From: Thiohalomonas sp.
GTDB lineage: Bacteria > Pseudomonadota > Gammaproteobacteria > GRL18
Reading direction: 5' to 3'
Length of the DNA: 11,713 nt
NCBI GenBank assembly: GCA_023864145.1
Contig: JAIVER010000016.1
Location: 1-11,713, forward strand
Below, one piece after another: positions 7,552 through 11,713 of this stretch. Below the pieces are notes generated by a model. The model ran no database searches. It was given only the letters and a program-made list of their open reading frames with translations, and had not been told where the DNA came from. Made by a program: the position numbers and the translations under genes. How positions within the stretch are numbered: position 1 is the first letter of the stretch; the number at the start of each line of letters is the position of its first letter.

Positions 7552-7597
7552 CCGGGCAAGACTGGCAACTAATAAAGTGCTGGAACTGCCCGGTTTT
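7552..7597 (+). terminator. rpsB-tsf intercistronic attenuator-like hairpin
   Basis: CCGGGCA (7552-7558) pairs with TGCCCGG (7587-7593) and is followed by TTTT (7594-7597). The 28-nt loop can form a small inner helix (ACT/AGT around AATAA). This G/C-rich stem in an AT-rich spacer would be a leaky terminator or processing site that lowers tsf relative to rpsB. It ends 21 nt before the tsf start, close enough to influence initiation. Confidence 0.48.
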
Positions 7598-7618
7598 GAA
7601 TTATACGAGGAAAAAAAA

Positions 7619-8497
7619 ATGGCAATTATCGCCGCTTTGGTTAAAGAATTACGTGACCGCACAGGTGCAGGCATGATGGAATGCAAAAAATCACTGGTTG
7701 AAACTGATGGTGATATTGAAGCAGCAGTTGAACTGATGCGTAAAACCGGTTTAGCAAAAGCTGATAAAAAAGCCGGCCGTATTGCAACTGAAGGTAAAGT
7801 GGTTGTTGAATTCAGTGATGATGCTAAAAAAGGTGTTATGCTGGAAGTCAACTGTGAAACTGACTTTGTTGCTATGGGTGATGAGTTTGGTAACTTCGCC
7901 AGTGCTGTTGCAATACGAATTTTAAGTGATGCACCTGCTGATGTTGAAGCTTTATTAGCAATCCCTTTAGAAGAAGGTTCTGACGATATTAATACCGTTT
8001 TGAAAACTATGATAGTAAAAATCGGCGAAAATATGTCAGTGCGTCGTTTTGCCACCTTTGAAACAGAAGGTCAGTTAGGTGCTTATTTGCACGGCACTAA
8101 AATTGCTGTTGTTGTCGATATGCAAGGTGGCAACGCAGAACTGATTAAAAATGTTGCTATGCACGTTGCTGCAAGTAATCCTAAAGGTCTTGATGAGTCT
8201 TCTCTTGATCAGGCTGAACTTGCTAAAGAGAAAGAAATTGCTGCAGCTGAAGCCGCTAATAGCGGTAAACCAGAAAACATTATCGAAAAGATTGTTGAAG
8301 GTAAGATCAGGCGCTTCATTAAAGACAATACTTTAATGGGTCAGGCATTTGTTAAAGATCCTGATATTACCGTTGAAAAACTGGTCAAAGATGCTGGTGC
8401 GGCTGTTTTAGGCTTTACCCGCCTGGAAGTTGGCGAAGGTATGGAGAAGAAGTCAGAAGATTTTGCTGCTGAAGTAATGGCCCAAATTGGCGGTTAA
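7619..8497 (+). CDS. tsf: Elongation factor Ts
   Basis: The guanine nucleotide exchange factor that recycles EF-Tu-GDP in translation. It has 292 residues. The N-terminal UBA-like domain includes LRDRTGAGMMECKKSL (11-26). The exchange motif CETDFVAMGDEF (79-90) contains Asp82-Phe83, the residues that displace the magnesium of EF-Tu. The core carries VRRF, HVAASNPKG and GQAFVKDPDITVEKL, and the coiled-coil insert region ends in EGKIRRFIKDNTLMGQ. An upstream in-frame ATG at 7577 lies inside the attenuator hairpin and would add 14 non-homologous residues; ATG 7619 has GAGG at 7607-7610 and gives the standard MAxIxAxLVKELR start. It forms an operon with rpsB. Confidence 0.97.
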   Translation: MAIIAALVKELRDRTGAGMMECKKSLVETDGDIEAAVELMRKTGLAKADKKAGRIATEGKVVVEFSDDAKKGVMLEVNCETDFVAMGDEFGNFASAVAIRILSDAPADVEALLAIPLEEGSDDINTVLKTMIVKIGENMSVRRFATFETEGQLGAYLHGTKIAVVVDMQGGNAELIKNVAMHVAASNPKGLDESSLDQAELAKEKEIAAAEAANSGKPENIIEKIVEGKIRRFIKDNTLMGQAFVKDPDITVEKLVKDAGAAVLGFTRLEVGEGMEKKSEDFAAEVMAQIGG

Positions 8498-8520
8498 CGT
8501 CAGTACTGATAAGTGTTAAA

Positions 8521-8550
8521 CCATTATGTTATTTACAAATAACATAATGG
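8521..8550 (+). terminator. Hairpin after tsf
   Basis: CCATTATGTTATT (8521-8533) pairs perfectly with AATAACATAATGG (8538-8550) around a TACA loop: 13 pairs. It starts 23 nt after the tsf stop. The following bases (GATTTATTGAG) contain few T's, so termination would be weak or factor-assisted; mRNA 3'-end protection is another reading. It marks the boundary between the rpsB-tsf unit and pyrH. Confidence 0.55.
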
Positions 8551-8596
8551 GATTTATTGAGTAAATTTATAGCCAATCAAGATCAAGGAGCAGTCT

Positions 8597-9307
8597 GTGA
8601 GTGAAAAATATCAAAGAGTCTTATTAAAACTCAGCGGTGAGGTATTAATGGGAGAGCAAAATTTTGGTATTGATCCACAGGTGCTGACTTATGTTTCTCA
8701 AGAAGTAAAAAGTTTGATTGAGCAGGGTATCCAGGTGGGTATTGTGATTGGTGGTGGTAACATTTTTCGTGGTGTCGGTCTGGCGGCTTCGGGCATGGAT
8801 AGAGTTTCCGGAGATCATATGGGTATGCTGGCGACAGTCATTAACTCCCTGGCTCTGCAGGATGCACTGGAAAAATCGGGTGTACCTGCCAGAGTGATGT
8901 CAGCACTACCTATTCATCAAGTGTGTGAAGATTATATTCGCCGTAGAGCCATTCGCCATCTTGAAAAGGGCCGGGTTGCTATTTTTGCTGCGGGTACAGG
9001 AAATCCTTTTTTTACTACGGATTCAGCAGCAAGTTTACGCAGTATTGAAATAGAAGCGGATGTGGTTATCAAGGCAACTAAGGTTGATGGTGTCTACTCC
9101 GCTGATCCTGTTAAAGATCCTGATGCGACACTTTATCATAATTTAACTTATGATGAGGTTTTAGATAAAAAATTAAATCTCATGGACGCGACTGCAATTG
9201 TCTTATGCCGTGACCATAAAATGCCGATACGGGTTTATAATATGACCAAAGAAGGCGCACTCAATAAAGTAATTAATGGTGACCAGGAAGGTACACTAGT
9301 CGAATAA
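8597..9307 (+). CDS. pyrH: Uridylate kinase (UMP kinase)
   Basis: A hexameric amino-acid-kinase-fold enzyme that phosphorylates UMP to UDP in the cytoplasm, feeding UTP and CTP synthesis; in E. coli it is activated by GTP and inhibited by UTP. The 236 residues match the family. Motifs are KLSGE (11-15, phosphate binding), GGGNIFRG (52-59), [10 protein letters not shown] with Asp73 (71-80, UMP site), [10 protein letters not shown] (133-142) and [12 protein letters not shown] (160-171). The start is GTG at 8597, fixed by AAGGAG at 8585-8590 and by homology at the second residue. No convincing promoter is visible in the 99 bp after tsf, so it may rely on readthrough past the tsf hairpin. frr follows after 86 bp. 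Confidence 0.97.
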   Translation: MSEKYQRVLLKLSGEVLMGEQNFGIDPQVLTYVSQEVKSLIEQGIQVGIVIGGGNIFRGVGLAASGMDRVSGDHMGMLATVINSLALQDALEKSGVPARVMSALPIHQVCEDYIRRRAIRHLEKGRVAIFAAGTGNPFFTTDSAASLRSIEIEADVVIKATKVDGVYSADPVKDPDATLYHNLTYDEVLDKKLNLMDATAIVLCRDHKMPIRVYNMTKEGALNKVINGDQEGTLVE

Positions 9308-9393
9308 TTCTTATTTTCCAGTATTTCAATACCCGGATAAATGAATTAACACCTATACAACCAGCTTGTTTAAGTGCTGTCAGGAGAAAAATT

Positions 9394-9951
9394 ATGATTA
9401 ACGAAATTCAAAGTGATGCCAGGACCCGTATGGGAAAGAGCATTGACTCACTCAAACAGGATTTAATGAAAGTTAGGACCGGACGTGCACACACCAGTCT
9501 GCTTGATAGTATCAGCGTTGATTATTATGGTAATCCAACACCCTTAAATCAAGTTGCTAATATTTCAGTTCTTGACGCCAGAACTTTATCTGTTCAGGTT
9601 TGGGAAAAGCAAATGACACCTGTAGTCGAAAAGGCCATTTTGATTTCTGATTTAGGATTAAATCCTGCCACAAGTGGTGAATTAATTCGTATTCCTCTCC
9701 CTCCTCTGACAGAAGAAACCCGCAAAAATCTAATCAAAGTCGTCCGTGGTGAAGGTGAAAGTGCTAAAGTTGCCATACGAAATATTCGCAGAGATGCCAA
9801 TGGATCTTTAAAAGAGCTGGAAAAAAACAAAGAAATCTCAGAGGATGATGAACGTAGTGGTCAGGAAGCCATTCAAAAATTAACCGACAGCCATGTAAAA
9901 GAACTGGATCAGCTTTTAGCAGTTAAAGAAAAAGATTTAATGGAAATCTAA
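9394..9951 (+). CDS. frr: Ribosome recycling factor
   Basis: With EF-G it splits post-termination ribosomes. The 185 residues equal the E. coli length. The tRNA-mimic three-helix bundle is interrupted by the small beta domain (about 31-104). Signature stretches are KVRTGRAH (26-33), [10 protein letters not shown] (42-51), [12 protein letters not shown] (100-111) and RNIRRDAN (129-136) with Arg129, Arg132 and Arg133 facing 23S rRNA. ATG 9394 has CAGGAG at 9381-9386. Its stop codon at 9949-9951 is 2 nt from the uppS start, so the two are probably translationally coupled. Confidence 0.97.
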   Translation: MINEIQSDARTRMGKSIDSLKQDLMKVRTGRAHTSLLDSISVDYYGNPTPLNQVANISVLDARTLSVQVWEKQMTPVVEKAILISDLGLNPATSGELIRIPLPPLTEETRKNLIKVVRGEGESAKVAIRNIRRDANGSLKELEKNKEISEDDERSGQEAIQKLTDSHVKELDQLLAVKEKDLMEI

Positions 9952-9953
9952 AA

Positions 9954-10703
9954 ATGCCTGCGGATAACCCGACTCGTGCTAAAGGAAATGCCTTAAAACA
10001 TGTTTGTATTATTATGGATGGTAATGGACGTTGGGCTAAAAAACGTTTTCTGCCGCGTTTCGCCGGACATAAAGCGGGTTTAAGTACGGTACGAAAAATT
10101 GTCAGCAGCTGTGTTGAACAAGATTTGGAAGTGTTGACGATCTTTGCTTTTAGTAGTGAAAACTGGCGTAGACCAGAAAAAGAAGTCGCTTTATTAATGG
10201 AGTTATTTGCCACTGCGTTGACTCGAGAGGTGAAGAAGCTTCATGAAAATAATATCCAATTGCGTATTATTGGTGATCTGGATGCTTTTTCAGATAAGAT
10301 AAGAGTGCTTATAGATAAAGCGCTGGCATTAACCGCAGATAATGATGGCTTGATCCTTAATGTGGCTGCAAACTATGGTGGTCGCTGGGATATTTTGCAG
10401 GCGACTCAACAGGTGGCACGTAAAGTTGAGGAGGGTCTGTTAGTCGTAGATGATATTAATGAAGCTATTATTGAAGACCATTTATCTTTGAGGGGACTGC
10501 CTGAACCTGATTTGTTTATACGTACCGGCGGTGAAAAAAGAATCAGCAATTTTATTTTATGGCAGCTGGCCTATTGTGAATTCTATTTTACCGATGTTTT
10601 ATGGCCGCATTTCAATAAAAAAATATTCCTGGAAGCGATTGATTCTTTTTATGCCAGGCAAAGACGTTTTGGTCGCACTGGTGATCAACTTAAGGAAGAA
10701 TAA
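9954..10703 (+). CDS. uppS: Undecaprenyl diphosphate synthase (cis-prenyltransferase)
   Basis: It condenses eight isopentenyl diphosphates onto farnesyl diphosphate to make the C55 lipid carrier for peptidoglycan and O-antigen. The 249 residues fit. Key segments are IIMDGNGRWAKKR (19-31) with catalytic Asp22, FAGHKAG, FAFSSENWRRP (substrate loop), VAANYGGRWDI and the C-terminal RTGGEKRISNFILWQ, then YCEFYFTDVLWPHF, which holds the conserved magnesium and diphosphate ligands. Its ribosome site falls inside the end of frr. In E. coli dxr lies between frr and this gene (there called ispU); here it does not. Confidence 0.97.
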   Translation: MPADNPTRAKGNALKHVCIIMDGNGRWAKKRFLPRFAGHKAGLSTVRKIVSSCVEQDLEVLTIFAFSSENWRRPEKEVALLMELFATALTREVKKLHENNIQLRIIGDLDAFSDKIRVLIDKALALTADNDGLILNVAANYGGRWDILQATQQVARKVEEGLLVVDDINEAIIEDHLSLRGLPEPDLFIRTGGEKRISNFILWQLAYCEFYFTDVLWPHFNKKIFLEAIDSFYARQRRFGRTGDQLKEE

Positions 10704-10710
10704 GCCCAAG

Positions 10711-11559
10711 ATGTTAAAATTAAGAGTCATTACTGCTTTAGTTCTTTTTCCCCTTGCCGTATACGGCATTTTATTCCTGTCAAATAGTTCCTTTGCTGCA
10801 TTTGTTGGCTTTATCATTTTGTTAGGAGCCTATGAATGGGCTGGCTTTGCTAAATTTCCATCAATGCTGTCAAAGTTAGCTTATGTCGTTATTATCGGCA
10901 CCATTATATTTTTCCTCTGGTTAGTTAATTTTATATTATCATCAAGTCTGATGAATGGATTTGCCGTTGGTTTTTGGTTGTTTGCTCTTGTTTTGCTATC
11001 TGGATTTCCCGATAATGTCAAATTTTGGCAGAAAAGAAATGCGGTTATTGCCATAATAGGCACTTTTTTGTTGGTTTTAACCTGGTATGCTCTCATTTCA
11101 ATTCACGCAATTGAAGCACTGGAATTTGCCCAGACAACGATCAGAGGACCGTATCTGGTTTTTTCCGTCATGATGTTAGTCTGGATTGCTGATACAGGCG
11201 CTTATTTTTCGGGAAAACGCTTTGGAAAAAACAAACTTGCACCAACGATCAGTCCAGGTAAGTCAAGAGAAGGCGTATATGGTGGTCTGATTCTAGCAAT
11301 TCTAATCGTCAGCTTATTCACTTTCTGGCATGGCGGAGGTGTTCAGGATTATCTTCGTATCATTAGTATTAGTGTCTTGACCGTTATTTTTTCAGTCATA
11401 GGTGATTTGCTGGAAAGCATGTTTAAGCGTCAGGCTAATATTAAAGACAGCAGTAATTTATTGCCCGGACATGGCGGCATACTGGATAGAATTGATACTG
11501 TTACCGCTGCAGGGCCGGTATTTTATATTGTCCTTTCATGGATGTATCAATTGAATTAA
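10711..11559 (+). CDS. cdsA: Phosphatidate cytidylyltransferase (CDP-diglyceride synthase)
   Basis: An integral inner-membrane enzyme that makes CDP-diacylglycerol from CTP and phosphatidic acid, the branch point for all phospholipids. The 282 residues are mostly hydrophobic, with membrane segments near 5-24, 28-44, 57-78, 82-98, 111-131, 147-162, 189-206 and 216-232, and a final one near 263-280. The conserved polar region DTGAYFSGKRFG (161-172) leads to APTISPGKSREG (177-188). The CDS signature spans Ser236-Asp262: SMFKR, then KD, LPGHGGILDRID. ATG 10711 starts 7 nt after the uppS stop; AAGGA lies about 14 nt upstream, so reinitiation after uppS is likely. In-frame codons upstream overlap uppS and lack homology. 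dxr or rseP would normally follow; here an insertion sequence begins 5 bp after the stop. Confidence 0.96.
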   Translation: MLKLRVITALVLFPLAVYGILFLSNSSFAAFVGFIILLGAYEWAGFAKFPSMLSKLAYVVIIGTIIFFLWLVNFILSSSLMNGFAVGFWLFALVLLSGFPDNVKFWQKRNAVIAIIGTFLLVLTWYALISIHAIEALEFAQTTIRGPYLVFSVMMLVWIADTGAYFSGKRFGKNKLAPTISPGKSREGVYGGLILAILIVSLFTFWHGGGVQDYLRIISISVLTVIFSVIGDLLESMFKRQANIKDSSNLLPGHGGILDRIDTVTAAGPVFYIVLSWMYQLN

Positions 11560-11564
11560 GTGAT

Positions 11565-11593
11565 TATACCCATGACCTATGAAAATGCTTGAT
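11565..11593 (+). repeat. Left terminal inverted repeat of the right IS
   Basis: It begins TATACCCA and contains TGAAAATGC at 11580-11588 and GAT at 11591-11593. These blocks align without gaps to the reverse complement of 60-88 (20 of 29 positions). The conserved inner and outer blocks separated by variable bases resemble a transposase-binding site plus cleavage tip. Confidence 0.65.
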
Positions 11594-11601
11594 TTTCATA
11601 G
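11577..11601 (+). repeat. Subterminal hairpin in the right IS
   Basis: CTATGAAAAT (11577-11586) and ATTTTCATAG (11592-11601) form a perfect 10-bp stem with a GCTTG loop. It lies between the terminal repeat tip and the transposase start at 11624. There is no U-tract, so it is not a standard terminator for cdsA. Hairpins near IS ends can limit transposase expression from outside promoters; that role here is a guess. Confidence 0.55.
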
Positions 11602-11623
11602 AGAAAAAGATCAAAATTATCTA

Positions 11624-11713
11624 ATGACGCAAATTACTCTCACAGCCCATGAAAAATCAGCTCTAGAAATGCAACATAAGTATTCTAGAAATGGAAAAGA
11701 ACGAGATAGAATC
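11624..11713 (+). CDS. IS630-like transposase, N-terminal part (partial)
   Basis: Thirty codons are open from ATG 11624 to the window edge, beginning MTQITLTAHEKSALEMQHK and ending in RNGKERDRI. The pattern 'LT..E...LE..H...R..(R/K)ERDRI' resembles the start of the helix-turn-helix domain of IS630-family transposases, where it usually leads into 'KAVLL'. The DDE catalytic domain is not in the window. No strong ribosome site precedes the ATG (A-rich GAGAAAAAGA at 11601-11610). The terminal repeat upstream supports the assignment. Confidence 0.65.
   Translation, partial: MTQITLTAHEKSALEMQHKYSRNGKERDRI

Larger units (their letters stand above)
11565..11713 (+). mobile_element. Left end of an IS630-like insertion sequence (partial)
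   Basis: The element begins with TATACCCA (11565-11572), the inverse of TGGGTATA at 81-88, and runs out of the window. It holds a 29-bp terminal repeat (11565-11593), a subterminal hairpin (11577-11601) and the first 30 codons of a transposase. The first TA could be the duplicated target dinucleotide. It is oriented as the left-edge copy (transposase on plus), so the two are direct repeats about 11.5 kb apart. Whether the copies are identical cannot be judged because the window shows opposite ends of each. Confidence 0.7.

Noticed and set aside
7534..8055. A 173-codon minus-strand frame opposite tsf
   Set aside because: It is a mirror of the strongly recognised EF-Ts gene, with serine/alanine-rich low-complexity sequence and no domain that I recognise.
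10531..10710. Extended N-terminus for CdsA overlapping uppS
   Set aside because: The extra 60 codons read the uppS conserved region in another frame; CdsA homology begins at 10711.
11662..11693. Two copies of TCTAGAAATG (11662-11671 and 11684-11693)
   Set aside because: They lie inside the transposase coding sequence and fall in different codon phases; at 10 bp in AT-rich DNA this is probably chance.
1..11713. A CRISPR array, tRNA, rRNA, toxin-antitoxin or phage-defence system
   Set aside because: I saw no regularly spaced repeats, no cloverleaf sequence and no unassigned ORF of useful size; the plausible coding space is filled by known core genes and the IS ends.

Overview
The window reads as chromosome of an AT-rich gammaproteobacterium. 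Gene content, gene order (map-glnD divergent from rpsB-tsf-pyrH-frr-uppS-cdsA) and protein motifs all point that way. The order frr-uppS-cdsA without dxr between frr and uppS follows the Pseudomonas-type arrangement rather than that of E. coli. The species cannot be named from the sequence. G+C looks near 40% by eye, not counted.

Left half, minus strand (96-6302): map (methionine aminopeptidase), glnD (PII uridylyltransferase), a variant diaminopimelate decarboxylase (lysA) and dapL (LL-diaminopimelate aminotransferase), transcribed in that order. dapL-lysA sits where many gammaproteobacteria carry dapC or dapD, so this organism probably makes lysine and meso-DAP by the one-step aminotransferase route. 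Between map and rpsB (6303-6737) lie a probable map promoter, a 27-bp perfect palindrome, an extended -10 promoter for rpsB, and a leader of about 200 nt that fits S2 autoregulation.

Right half, plus strand (6738-11559): rpsB, tsf, pyrH, frr, uppS and cdsA. The genes cover translation (S2, EF-Ts, recycling factor), pyrimidine nucleotide supply (UMP kinase) and envelope lipid precursors (undecaprenyl diphosphate synthase, CDP-diglyceride synthase). Hairpins separate rpsB from tsf and tsf from pyrH; frr-uppS-cdsA is tightly packed.

Both edges carry ends of an IS630-like insertion sequence that are too short to appear as long ORFs. The left edge holds the C-terminal tail of a transposase and a right terminal repeat. 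The right edge holds a left terminal repeat and the first 30 codons of a transposase. The two terminal repeats match at 20 of 29 positions when one is reverse-complemented, and both copies point the same way. The core block is therefore bracketed by two directly oriented IS ends lying 7 bp past dapL and 5 bp past cdsA. No new multi-gene system is evident; the IS bracket, the dapL-lysA placement and the rpsB upstream region deserve the closest look.
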